Source of the DNA: Methylocystis sp. IM3
Lineage (GTDB): Bacteria > Pseudomonadota > Alphaproteobacteria > Rhizobiales > Beijerinckiaceae
NCBI RefSeq assembly: GCF_038070105.1
Contig: NZ_JBBPBZ010000004.1
Location: 62,001-126,000, forward strand
Direction of reading: 5' to 3'
Length of the DNA: 64,000 bases
Below, one piece after another: positions 37,290 to 45,824 of this stretch. The notes beneath the pieces are model-generated. The model did not search any database. It was not told where the DNA came from and was given only the letters and a program-made list of their open reading frames with translations. Position 1 is the stretch's first letter. Each line of letters begins with the position of its first letter. The position numbers and the translations under genes are program-made.

Positions 37290-37790
37290 CGCCGCGAGAA
37301 AAAGCCGATCCCGCCCAAGCAGCGGGCTACGAGGGTTTCGAGCATACCCTCCTGGAAGCAGAAAGACCGCTGTCGCGACGGCTGCCTTAAGAGCGAAGCG
37401 CCAGAAGTCCATGGTCGCGACCACGGGCGCTTCAAAATCACCCCCTACAGCCGCCCAGCAGGACGGTCTTTCGAAAGATACCGCACGGACGGCGAACTGA
37501 ATGGCGGGGTTTTGGCATAGCGCCCGCCACGGCTGTGATCGCGGCCAAGGCGTCCGAGAAACGCCTTGTTGGCGTATGTTCTTTCGATGTAGGGCTCGCC
37601 GAGGAAAATCCAGAGGAAACAGCCGGCAAACGTCACGGGACCACCGAGAGCCGAAGACGAAGACGATCAATTGCGATACTATCAGGAGCGGGTCACGCGC
37701 CGTTTCCGCTATCGCGAGCCCATTGAGCATCTCGGTGGGCGTCGGCCCTGACTCGGCCGCCTGCTGCGCGGCGTGATTAAGAGGCGCACA
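37290..37790 (-). pseudogene. chrA: Chromate transporter (ChrA) C-terminal relic
   Basis: Minus-strand fragments in changing frames line up with the C-terminal half of the intact ChrA at 43323-44699: AAQQAA...PTEMLNGLAIAET, then FAGCFLWIFLGEPYIE, then GIFRKTVLLGG, then VATMDFWRFALKAAVATAVF. Order and spacing are kept, with at least three frame changes and no N-terminal half. This is a dead second chrA copy directly upstream of DUF1259 copy 1. Confidence 0.7.
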
Positions 37791-37946
37791 GGGGTCAGAG
37801 AAGCCAACGGCCGGTCCCTTGAGTGAGGAAAAGAGCGGTGCGGAGCCATGCTAGAATTCTCAAGAAGGCGTCATACACAGTCGCCTCGTGGGGACGGAAT
37901 TCAAATTCAAACGAATGCTGAATGCCCAGGTGTGAAAGGGTGGCCG

Positions 37947-38759
37947 ATGAGAATCTTGGGAAAAATGGGTGATCTGGGCCGATGCCTTGCAATAACCTTG
38001 CTGCTGTCGGTCGCCAGCACTCCTACGCATGCGGAGACGGTCGGGGTGCGCGGCCACAGTCGCGCCGGCGAGGGTGAGACGCACCTTGTCCTCACCTACA
38101 AGGCGCCGATCGAGAAGCGGGTTGCCTTTCGCAAATATATGGAAGGCTCCGGCGTCACACAGTTCGAGGAGTGGAGGAGCAGGGGCGTATTCGCGAGCTA
38201 CCAAATTCTGTTCGCGACGCAGGTCAACGAACACCTACCCGACATGTGGGCGATCATCGACTTTGCCAAGTTCAGCGACATCGCCAAATGGCAGGCAATT
38301 GAGCGTGACTATCCGGGTGGGCTTGCGCCGGAAGGGGTTGCTCTCGGCGCGCCCAAGACCGACATCTACGCCAACCTCGTTTGGCAGGGCGGAACGACAA
38401 AGGCCGACCAGTCCAAGTCCCTCTACATGATTATCCCATACATTTCCTTAGTAGCCGGCGAAAAGTACGAGGACTTCGTCAACAAATATGTTGTCCCGCA
38501 GCTGAACGGCTGGGCCGAGTTCGGCCTAATGCCGTCCTACGCCATTTATTTAAATCAGAACCCGACCAACGCGCCGTGGCAGTCGCTGCTGGTGCTCGAA
38601 TATGATGGAATACGCGGGATCGCGCTTCGCGACTCTCTCAAGGGAACAATCCGCGCCAAGCTCGCTAACGACCCCGGCTATACACAATATAGCGAGATCA
38701 AGACGACGATACGTAAAGAGCTGGAGCCCGCCACCTTTGAAGTCATCCTGCCACATTAG
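37947..38759 (+). CDS. Secreted hypothetical protein
   Basis: 270 aa from the ATG at 37947, selected because a signal peptide begins there (LAITLLLSVASTPTHA, cleavage after AHA-like THA). The mature protein has regular aromatic alpha/beta segments such as HLVLTYKAPIEKRVAFRKYM, MWAIIDFAKFSDIAKWQAIE and YEDFVNKYVVPQLNGWAEFG. These hint at two ferredoxin-like (dimeric alpha-beta barrel) repeats. No Cys pair or known catalytic motif. The location next to chromate genes is the only functional clue. Confidence 0.65.
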   Translation: MRILGKMGDLGRCLAITLLLSVASTPTHAETVGVRGHSRAGEGETHLVLTYKAPIEKRVAFRKYMEGSGVTQFEEWRSRGVFASYQILFATQVNEHLPDMWAIIDFAKFSDIAKWQAIERDYPGGLAPEGVALGAPKTDIYANLVWQGGTTKADQSKSLYMIIPYISLVAGEKYEDFVNKYVVPQLNGWAEFGLMPSYAIYLNQNPTNAPWQSLLVLEYDGIRGIALRDSLKGTIRAKLANDPGYTQYSEIKTTIRKELEPATFEVILPH

Positions 38760-38866
38760 CAGTGGATGAAGTGTTTGAAAATTGACCAACCTCTCCTATG
38801 GTCGGCTATCCTCCGTGGGTTGCCCAAGGCGCATCAGGCCTCAATTGCCGCTGTCCCCTCGCGTTG

Positions 38867-39982
38867 CTATTCCGATCCGTCCGTCAGGCCCCAGGACAAG
38901 AACTTGTCGACCAGAGCCGCCATGAAGTGCTGGATCAAATTATAGAAGATTATCGGCAGCATGACGTTCGGATGATCGGAAAACGCAAGCGACGCCATTA
39001 CCAGCCCTGCGCCATTGTTATTCATGCCGAGGCCGAACATCATTGACGCCATCTCAGCGCGACCGGCGCGGAGGACGCGCGCCAAAAAATATCCCGCGCC
39101 AAACATGACGAAACACAATAGGAAGACGATGATCAGCATCACAATGACGAAATCGAAATCAGGCTGCGCTATGACTCCAGGCAGGGTAAGCGACGCATTT
39201 GAATAATTCAGCAACGCTAGAACAATAAAATTGGCGAGCTTCAGGTAGGGCGAAATCGCGTTAGAACGCCTTTCTCCCAAGATGCGATGCGCTAGCATGC
39301 CTAATAAGGACGGCAGGATCACCCAAACACCGAGGAAAAGGTCGGCGCCGCTACTTGCGAGCTCGTGTAGGTCCTCGGAATAATGGCCAGTCGTGATAAA
39401 GCCCCCAGCATGAAGAACAAGCGGCGTGAGGATCGGACTACTTAAAGTCGTAAGCAGAATCAGGCCAAGGCTTAGCGTGAGGTTGCCATTCGCGTTTTGC
39501 GCCCAGGCCGTCGACGCCCCCGCGATTGGCATAGATGCGACCAGGGCAAGGCCAGCTAGGATTTGCTGAACCTCGTCGGGTTCGGGCCAAAGTTTCATTG
39601 TGATATTGACGCAGACGATGAACGCGAGCGGCACAAGGAGGTTTCCCGCCGCGCCGGCGACGAGCAGGGAAGGCTTGCGCTTCAAGTCAGTCAGTTCATT
39701 CGCTCTGATTCCCAAGCCAGCATTAAAAAGTAGAAAGGCTAGCATTGCGGGGGGCAGCGAAACGCTAATCTTCGTTCGCAAAATATCGACGCTTCCGATC
39801 TCGATGCCGCGCATAAGAAGCCCCAGGTCAGGAAAAACGGCCGCAACAATGTAAGAAGACACAATGATCCATATAAAATGTTTGTGAATGAAATGGAGGA
39901 ACGCAGCGCTGATCTGGGTAAAGCCGTGACGCACTTTGCTCTCCTCCCCGGAGGCCTGGGATATGCCGCTTCGCATCAACAT
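38867..39982 (-). CDS. Bile acid:sodium symporter (SBF/BASS)-family transporter, copy 1
   Basis: 371 aa, about ten membrane helices. Family hallmarks: LPPAMLAFLLFNAGLGI, MPIAGASTAWAQNANGNLTL, and FGLGMNNNGAGLVMASLAF with the Asn-rich crossover motif. SBF proteins carry organic anions with Na+, and some relatives act on arsenite or other oxyanions; substrate here unknown. The start overlaps the end of the MFS gene by 7 bases, so the two are cotranscribed. A frameshifted paralog lies at 55926-56997. An internal Met near residue 20 is an alternative start. Confidence 0.8.
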   Translation of the reverse strand: MLMRSGISQASGEESKVRHGFTQISAAFLHFIHKHFIWIIVSSYIVAAVFPDLGLLMRGIEIGSVDILRTKISVSLPPAMLAFLLFNAGLGIRANELTDLKRKPSLLVAGAAGNLLVPLAFIVCVNITMKLWPEPDEVQQILAGLALVASMPIAGASTAWAQNANGNLTLSLGLILLTTLSSPILTPLVLHAGGFITTGHYSEDLHELASSGADLFLGVWVILPSLLGMLAHRILGERRSNAISPYLKLANFIVLALLNYSNASLTLPGVIAQPDFDFVIVMLIIVFLLCFVMFGAGYFLARVLRAGRAEMASMMFGLGMNNNGAGLVMASLAFSDHPNVMLPIIFYNLIQHFMAALVDKFLSWGLTDGSE

Positions 39983-41214
39983 TCCTCAGGCGGTTTCAAG
40001 TGTCGAAACTGGTTGAGCAACAGGAGGTCGTAAGCGAGTTTCAACGCACCACAGATGATCAGTGGCGAGGCCGTCCAAGAAATTGAAAAGAGGGCGCCAG
40101 AAAGCGCCGGACTCAAGGACGCGGCGAGGCTGCGAGGAATGGATGTGAAACTCGCAGCCGCCGTGCGTTCCGCGTCAGTCACGACCGACATCACGTAGGA
40201 TGAACGCGTCGGCACGTCCATTTGCGATAACGCCGCCCGAATGATCAATAGGGCCATAGTAAGCGGAAGCGTCGGCGCGAGGGCCGCGAGGATCAGACAC
40301 AGGCTCGAGGGGATATGTGTGAAGACCATCGTATTTACCAGACCGAAGCGTCGGGAAAGCCAAGCAGCCAGGGGATAAGAGAAAGCGGACAGGACTCCGG
40401 ACCAAAAGAAGAACAGGCTGGCAGTAGCAAGCGATAAATCAAAGCGTTCGAATAGCCAGAGGGCCAACAGTGATTGAACTACAAATCCGCCAGCGAAGGC
40501 GTCGAGGCTGAACAAAGCGGCGAGCTTGTAGACAATTGCGCGCGACGGCCCAAGCGCCACGGACTGGCTCGTTAAAGACGACGGGGGCATGGGAGGCATG
40601 CGCGCATAGACCAACCCTCCGACCAGGCCCAGTATGGCGTAGATCGCAAACATCGCCTTCACAGCCAAAAGTTCGACCCAGCCCATTCGCATGAGAATTC
40701 CCGGCAGGGAGGCGGCCAGCGCGCCGGCCGCGGCCGCGAGGCCGCCGATGAGGCTATATCGCGCGAAACCACTGGTTCGCGCCGCGGCGGCTGTCTCGCG
40801 AGTTAGAACCGCGTGCTCAACGGGCACGAAGGAGCTTGCGCTGCCGCCCGACGGATTGACAGAACCAATGAACGCCACGACGAGGAGAAATGCATAGGAG
40901 TCGATGAGTGATAGTGCGACGCCGGTCCCCGCCATCAAGGTGGCCGCCGCGATCAACATATGTCGCGCGTCATAGCGGTTGCCGACAAGGCCAATCGCCA
41001 GGGTAAGGAGAGCGGAACCCAGCAACGCCGCGCCCGCTAGCGCGCCGATTTCGAAAGAGGAAAGCCCCAGCCTTGTGAGATAAACCGGCAGCAACACGGC
41101 GACAAAGCCGTCGCCAAAGTCGCGGAGGCCGCGCGCCCAGATCAACAAGCGAACAGTTCTGTTCATCCACCAACCAGCTGGTTTCGACGCGGCCGATTCT
41201 TCCGTCTTCGGCAA
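39976..41214 (-). CDS. MFS-family transporter
   Basis: 412 aa with twelve hydrophobic segments. The loop between helices 2 and 3 has GLVGNRYDARHM, the MFS motif-A position, and the second half mirrors it with AAWLSRRFGLVNTM. A VPVEHAVLTRETAAAARTS loop follows helix 4. Such proteins are H+-coupled efflux or uptake carriers; the substrate cannot be told. It sits between a small secreted protein (1 base away) and an SBF transporter with which it overlaps, forming a transport operon. It appears intact. Confidence 0.8.
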   Translation of the reverse strand: MPKTEESAASKPAGWWMNRTVRLLIWARGLRDFGDGFVAVLLPVYLTRLGLSSFEIGALAGAALLGSALLTLAIGLVGNRYDARHMLIAAATLMAGTGVALSLIDSYAFLLVVAFIGSVNPSGGSASSFVPVEHAVLTRETAAAARTSGFARYSLIGGLAAAAGALAASLPGILMRMGWVELLAVKAMFAIYAILGLVGGLVYARMPPMPPSSLTSQSVALGPSRAIVYKLAALFSLDAFAGGFVVQSLLALWLFERFDLSLATASLFFFWSGVLSAFSYPLAAWLSRRFGLVNTMVFTHIPSSLCLILAALAPTLPLTMALLIIRAALSQMDVPTRSSYVMSVVTDAERTAAASFTSIPRSLAASLSPALSGALFSISWTASPLIICGALKLAYDLLLLNQFRHLKPPEEC

Positions 41215-41215
41215 C

Positions 41216-41563
41216 TCACTTCAGAAACCCCTCCAAAGAGGGGTCGGATCCATCGAGGGCGAATTTTGCCGCGGAGCCCTTGGCCCAAACGTCGAAACAG
41301 TTTTCGCCAAAGCGGTTCGTCAAGCAGAGCTTGTCCTTCGAGACGGCCCATTTATCGGTCGTTGTCTTGCCCATTCGCGTGTTCTGAAACTTTCCGCCCG
41401 CGGCGAAGCGATAGGAAAAATGGACGCCGTCGCTGAATTGCTTTCCACTGAAAGCTCTCTGTATTTGAGGCCCGGTCAGCTTTTTGAAGCCCTCGGATTC
41501 GGGCGAGGCCGCTAAGGCCGGCGAGATGAGCAGGGCTGCCGCCAACAGCGCGCGCGTGAGCAT
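41216..41563 (-). CDS. Small secreted protein
   Basis: 115 aa. Signal peptide of 18 residues (LLAAALLISPALA, cleaved before SPESEG). The mature 97-aa domain has FKKLTGPQIQRAFSGKQFSD then HFSYRFAAGGKFQNTRMGKT and a Cys pair in KLCLTNRFGENCFDVW that could form a disulfide. The pattern resembles small lipocalin-like DUF995-type domains, with low confidence. It is one base upstream of the MFS gene and so in the same operon. Confidence 0.65.
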   Translation of the reverse strand: MLTRALLAAALLISPALAASPESEGFKKLTGPQIQRAFSGKQFSDGVHFSYRFAAGGKFQNTRMGKTTTDKWAVSKDKLCLTNRFGENCFDVWAKGSAAKFALDGSDPSLEGFLK

Positions 41564-41749
41564 TTCGGTTTCTCCTTATCTAGCCGCAGGTCGAAATCAG
41601 ACCGATTGCATGGTACGCGACGCTCGTGGTTGCCGAGAGAGAAAGCTGTCAGGGCCGATAACGCACGGCTACGCCCTTGGACCAACGCGACGATATTGCC
41701 TCCCTGGCGCGTATCGCCGCGATGGCGAGCGCGTCTCCAATTGCTCCGG

Positions 41750-42385
41750 TCAATCGTGAGCGATCGGGGTGACGACGAGATCGTCAAACGCCGTAATCGA
41801 GTCGGCCTTCGTCCAGAGCCCAACACGCCCGGACTTAAATCTATCGTCTCGATGATCGATGAGCTGTTGCTCATTGAGCCAGCCCCTTAGGCGGTCGCCC
41901 TCGGCGCTGATGCGCAGCTTATGCCATTCACCGAGCGCGGGGGCCTTGGTCTGTGCTTCGAGGATTTTTCGCCGGCCATTGTCGTAATAGTAGAGATTGA
42001 AATTATCCTCCAATGCGTTAGCTCGGATCACGTAATAGCGGCCTTCGGAAAAGCGGAAAACGATCCCAGCCGCCGCGTCCCGTTTTCCCGAAATTGGTTT
42101 GAATCGCATAGAGGCGTTGACATCGGCAAAGGGAGCGCCAGGCGCAACGATCACATTAAAATCATTGTTTGTCGCACGTTGAACCAGCGCTTTACCGTTC
42201 GAAGCGCCAGGGACATCCTCAACGCTCCATTGTCCCGTCACGGTCTCCCATCCTTCGAGAGGGCGCGTAAAATTAAAGCGCATTTCGGAACCAGCGGCTT
42301 TCGCTTGCCGACCCGTGACAGCCATCAAGCCGCCCACGGCCGCGGCAGCGGTCATCAGCTTCCGTCTTGAAATGTTGGTGTTCAT
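41750..42385 (-). CDS. Tat-exported LamG/DUF1080-like lectin-fold protein
   Basis: 211 aa from the ATG at 42385. A twin-arginine leader (SRRKLMTAAAAVGGLMAV) is followed by a jelly-roll pattern: WETVTGQWSVEDVPGASNGK, then AAGIVFRFSEGRYYVIRANA, then WHKLRISAEGDRLRGWLNEQ, then SGRVGLWTKADSITAFDDLV. This is the concanavalin/3-keto-disaccharide-hydrolase-like fold seen in DUF1080 proteins. Function in the periplasm, perhaps carbohydrate binding, is inferred from fold only. It lies downstream of the chromate genes on the same strand. Confidence 0.7.
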   Translation of the reverse strand: MNTNISRRKLMTAAAAVGGLMAVTGRQAKAAGSEMRFNFTRPLEGWETVTGQWSVEDVPGASNGKALVQRATNNDFNVIVAPGAPFADVNASMRFKPISGKRDAAAGIVFRFSEGRYYVIRANALEDNFNLYYYDNGRRKILEAQTKAPALGEWHKLRISAEGDRLRGWLNEQQLIDHRDDRFKSGRVGLWTKADSITAFDDLVVTPIAHD

Positions 42386-42473
42386 GGATCCTCTCCCTTC
42401 GCGCTTGGCCAAATTGCGCGGTTGGTCAGAACGTAGGTCTCTTTCCAATCGTTCTGAACCTCCGCGGCTCAAC

Positions 42474-43299
42474 TAATGGGCCTGATGATGAGTCACATCC
42501 AGAGCCGTCTTCAGTGCCTTGGCCAAACCAACGGCGTCGGCGTTCGAAGGAAGAACAGCCGAGGCTCGTCGTCGAGCATATGGCTGTGTAGTGCGGTGAC
42601 CTCGATCCCATTGGACATATCCCCCGTAATCGCCGCCTTACCGTCGCCCGTGGGCTGGAAATTGATGGCGTGCGCGACCCCCATGGCAGGGGCGATCGCC
42701 GCGCCGTCGGCTTTGATGGCGTCGGCTCTGGAGATGCTGAACTGATAGACGCCGCCGTTGTTTTTCCCCTGAGAACCGAGGGCTTCTTCGACTTGCGCCG
42801 TGTCGAAGTCGATCCTCGGGGGTTCTCCAACCGCAGCGGCGGAAGGCTCAAAAGGCGTCTTTGTTTCCGCGAGCGCATCCCGCACGGCCTTGGCGAGCTT
42901 CATGGGGTCGCCGTGCCCGATATGCATGTAAAAGGGCGCGGGGCTGGCGCGCAGCAAATGATTATGGACGGCCGTCACCTGCACGCCGTTGGCGAGTAGC
43001 GATCGCATGACGGGGTTCACTTCGGTTTCGGTGAGCACCAGGTCGCCCATCATCATGGCGGCGTGTGCTGACGGCTCAAACGCGATCCACCCGCCGAGCG
43101 CGAGGCCAGGCTTGATGCTGACTCCATCGAGGGTCACGTGGAGATCGCTGCGCGGGAGGCCGTATTTATGCACGGTTCCAGCGACAGCGGCCTTCTTGCC
43201 AATGGCGGCCTCGACCTGCGACCAGTCGATTTCCGCCACGGCGGGGAACGCAGGCACAAGCAGTCCGATCGTGGCGAGAGCGGCAAACGCCTTTTTCAT
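42474..43299 (-). pseudogene. DUF1259 protein, copy 2, deleted and frameshifted
   Basis: Starts at the ATG 43299 with a signal peptide and is closely similar to copy 1 at 36378. Compared with that copy it lacks about 18 residues just before the second His motif (GDMSNGIEVTALHSHMLDDE), and the first His of FVHFWA is replaced. Near 42535 the frame is lost, giving a short wrong tail and a stop at 42511; the other frame continues NADAVGLAKALKTALDVTHH to a stop at 42474. It follows chrA by 23 bases. The first half (VHNHLL) is intact. Confidence 0.7.
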
Positions 43300-43322
43300 G
43301 AGTTTCTCTTTCCGTTGCACGT

Positions 43323-44699
43323 CTAGATTGCCCCTAGGAGGAACAGGCCTATTCCCGCCGCGCAGGAGCCCGCCAATGTTGGAAGCATGCCGACCCGAAA
43401 CTGGAAGATCGCAACCGCTGCGGCTATCGAGAGGACGAGGCTCCAGAAATCCACGCTCGCGAGCGCCGGCGCGTCGAATGACAGCCCATAGCCATCCAAA
43501 GCGACCGTCTTGCGAAAGATGGTGTGGATCGCGAACCAGATCGCGAGGTTGAGGACGACGCCAACCACGGCGGCGGTAATCGCCGCCAATGCGCCTGATA
43601 GCGCCCTGTTCCGTCTAACTGTTTCGATGTACGGCGCGCCGAGGAATATCCAGAGGAAGCAGGGCGCAAAGGTGACCCACGTCGTCAGAAGCCCGCCGAG
43701 CGCGCCGGCAAGAAGCGGCGGCAAGTCGCCCGGCGAACGGAACGCCGCCATAAAGCCCACGAATTGCAAAACCATGATGAGCGGGCCGGGCGTGGTTTCC
43801 GCCATGCCAAGGCCATTGAGCATTTCCCCAGGCGTCAGCCAACCATAGGTTTCGACCGCTTGTTGCGCGACGTAGGCAAGAACCGCATAGGCCCCGCCAA
43901 AGGTCACCACAGCCATTTTGCTGAAGAACACGGCGATCTGCGAAAAGACGTTCTCCGAGCCGACGGCCAGCAGGATTGCGGCGACGGGGACGAGCCAAAG
44001 CGCTAGCCAGATCAGGCTCACTTGCAGCGCTCGTTTGGCGGACGGTAGCGCATGAGCGGGGGTCTCATTGCCAAGAAGGCTGTCCCCGTCCTCGTGCGCC
44101 GATCCGTGTCCCGCGGCGACGAACGCAGGATTCCCACGGGCCGCGCCGACAAATCCGATCAACGCCGCCGCCAGGATGATGACCGGGAAAGGCACGGCGA
44201 AAAAGAAGATAGCGACGAAGGAGATAGCCGCCAAAAAGCGCATGGGCTGGGATTTGAGCCCGCGCTTGCCTATCCTCACGACGGCCTCGATGACGATCGC
44301 GAGGACTGCCGCCTTCAATCCAAAAAACAGCGCGGCGACAGTCCCGACATTTTCCCAGAGCGCGTAGATGACGCTGAGCGCCATGATCGCGACGAGGCCG
44401 GGAAGAATGAATAATCCGCCAGCAATGAGCCCGCCGAGGGTCCGATGCATGAGCCAGCCGATATAGGTGGCGAGCTGTTGGCCCTCGGGGCCAGGCAGTA
44501 GCATGCAGTAATTGAGGGCGTGCAAAAAGCGGCTTTCGGGCAGCCATTTCTTTTCATCGACAATAATCCGGTGCATGATCGCAATCTGCCCGGCAGGCCC
44601 GCCGAAGCTCAGCATAGCGACCCGCGCCCAGACGCGGGCCGCCTCCGTGATCGACACGCCATGATCGCGGGTCGTGGTCTGTTTTGGATGAATATTCAC
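43323..44699 (-). CDS. chrA: Chromate efflux transporter ChrA (long-chain)
   Basis: 458 aa, two homologous CHR halves. Half one has MLSFGGPAGQIAIMHRIIVD and LLPGPEGQQLATYIGW; half two has VTFGGAYAVLAYVAQQAVE and GLGMAETTPGPLIM. These are the conserved FGGP and PGP motifs of the family, which expels chromate from the cytoplasm using the membrane potential. About ten to twelve membrane segments. The start overlaps the upstream chrB stop by 4 bases (ATGA). Intact. Confidence 0.92.
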   Translation of the reverse strand: MNIHPKQTTTRDHGVSITEAARVWARVAMLSFGGPAGQIAIMHRIIVDEKKWLPESRFLHALNYCMLLPGPEGQQLATYIGWLMHRTLGGLIAGGLFILPGLVAIMALSVIYALWENVGTVAALFFGLKAAVLAIVIEAVVRIGKRGLKSQPMRFLAAISFVAIFFFAVPFPVIILAAALIGFVGAARGNPAFVAAGHGSAHEDGDSLLGNETPAHALPSAKRALQVSLIWLALWLVPVAAILLAVGSENVFSQIAVFFSKMAVVTFGGAYAVLAYVAQQAVETYGWLTPGEMLNGLGMAETTPGPLIMVLQFVGFMAAFRSPGDLPPLLAGALGGLLTTWVTFAPCFLWIFLGAPYIETVRRNRALSGALAAITAAVVGVVLNLAIWFAIHTIFRKTVALDGYGLSFDAPALASVDFWSLVLSIAAAVAIFQFRVGMLPTLAGSCAAGIGLFLLGAI

Positions 44700-45523
44700 G
44701 CCATTTTTCCCGGTTTTGTCGCAGGCCAGGTGTGGGGCTCGTCAGTGGCGTCGCGACACCAGCGGTAAAAGGCGTCGTAGAGCGCCATCCCGGCTTCGAG
44801 CTGTTCGAGATCATCCGCATACATGCGGGATTGACCGAGCGACGCCGCGAGTAGTCCTGCGGCTTCAGGGGCAAGGTCGAGGCGAGCGGTATCGGCCCCG
44901 CGCACAATGACGGCAAGCCTTTGCAGGGGCGCTAGCGCCAGGCCCCATTCCTCGAGCATCATATCGAATGTGCAGCGTTCGCCCCTGTGGCTCCAGAACG
45001 CGCCCTCTGTGTCAAAAGCCGCGCCGCCAAAGCGTTCCGCCACGGCAGACACCTCCGCTGGCGCAACGAAGAGAAATACTGCGCCCGGATCGACGAACCG
45101 GCGAATGAGCCATGGACAAGCTATGCGATCGACTTTCGGGCGGGAGCGCGTGACCCAGATTGTGCGTCCGAGGGCGTCGCGTCGTGGCACTTTAGCAACG
45201 GGGATGAGGGGCCCGCCGGCCTTGACCCAAGCGAGGTGCCCGCCCGTCAACACATCGGCGGACGCCGCTCCGGCATGACGAAGCCAGGCCGCGGCGCCTT
45301 CGCCGGCCTCATGGCCACTTTCGTCGATGACGATGGTCGCGCGACCGGCAAATTCTGCGGCCCAGTCCGAAACGGTTTCTAGCCGGCGTCGCAAGGCGCC
45401 CGGCGCGAAACGGGGATCGGACTTGTATTCCTCATCTGTCCGAACGTCGATTAACGCAGGACAGTGATTGACGCCGATCAGACGTGTGAGTTTGTCGGGA
45501 GAGATGCAGTTGATTGACGACAT
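44696..45523 (-). CDS. chrB: Rhodanese-like plus ChrB C-terminal-domain protein
   Basis: 275 aa from the ATG at 45523. Residues ~10-100 are a rhodanese fold (PALIDVRTDEEYKSDPRF) whose active-loop Cys is absent (VIDESGHEAGE), so it is not a sulfurtransferase. Residues ~120-275 are the ChrB C-terminal domain (IWVTRSRPKVDRIACPWLIR, then FWSHRGERCTFDMMLEEWGL). ChrB activates or assists chromate export. The ChrB N-terminal domain is missing here but occurs as a separate gene at 54732. Translationally coupled to chrA. Confidence 0.85.
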   Translation of the reverse strand: MSSINCISPDKLTRLIGVNHCPALIDVRTDEEYKSDPRFAPGALRRRLETVSDWAAEFAGRATIVIDESGHEAGEGAAAWLRHAGAASADVLTGGHLAWVKAGGPLIPVAKVPRRDALGRTIWVTRSRPKVDRIACPWLIRRFVDPGAVFLFVAPAEVSAVAERFGGAAFDTEGAFWSHRGERCTFDMMLEEWGLALAPLQRLAVIVRGADTARLDLAPEAAGLLAASLGQSRMYADDLEQLEAGMALYDAFYRWCRDATDEPHTWPATKPGKMA

Positions 45524-45824
45524 GGCGCGCCCTTGGTGGAAAACCGGACGCGATTCTTGGGCATGTCGCCTCGTGGGGAGATCGCTTCCCCATGGGCCCA
45601 TAGATTGCCGTCGGCTGAAAAGAAGTCAAGGCCGAAAACTGGAGGGCCCAGCGCCAGGGGGAAGGCGCCCACATCGAGGCTGAGAAATGCATTTGCTCGC
45701 GCCGGGGAAATGGAAGCGAGAAAAGGCTGACGGGCCTTCGGTTGAGCGCCCGGCGGACCTCGGCTGGGGGCCGGACGCCGAGACAATCGCTCCCTGCCGA
45801 ACTTCCAGCGTGATCGCTGCGGCT

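Noticed and set aside
37266..37730. In-frame extension of DUF1259 copy 1 to 450 aa
   Set aside because: The additional part is the decayed chrA in wrong and changing frames; the signal peptide and ribosome-binding site mark the start at 37265.
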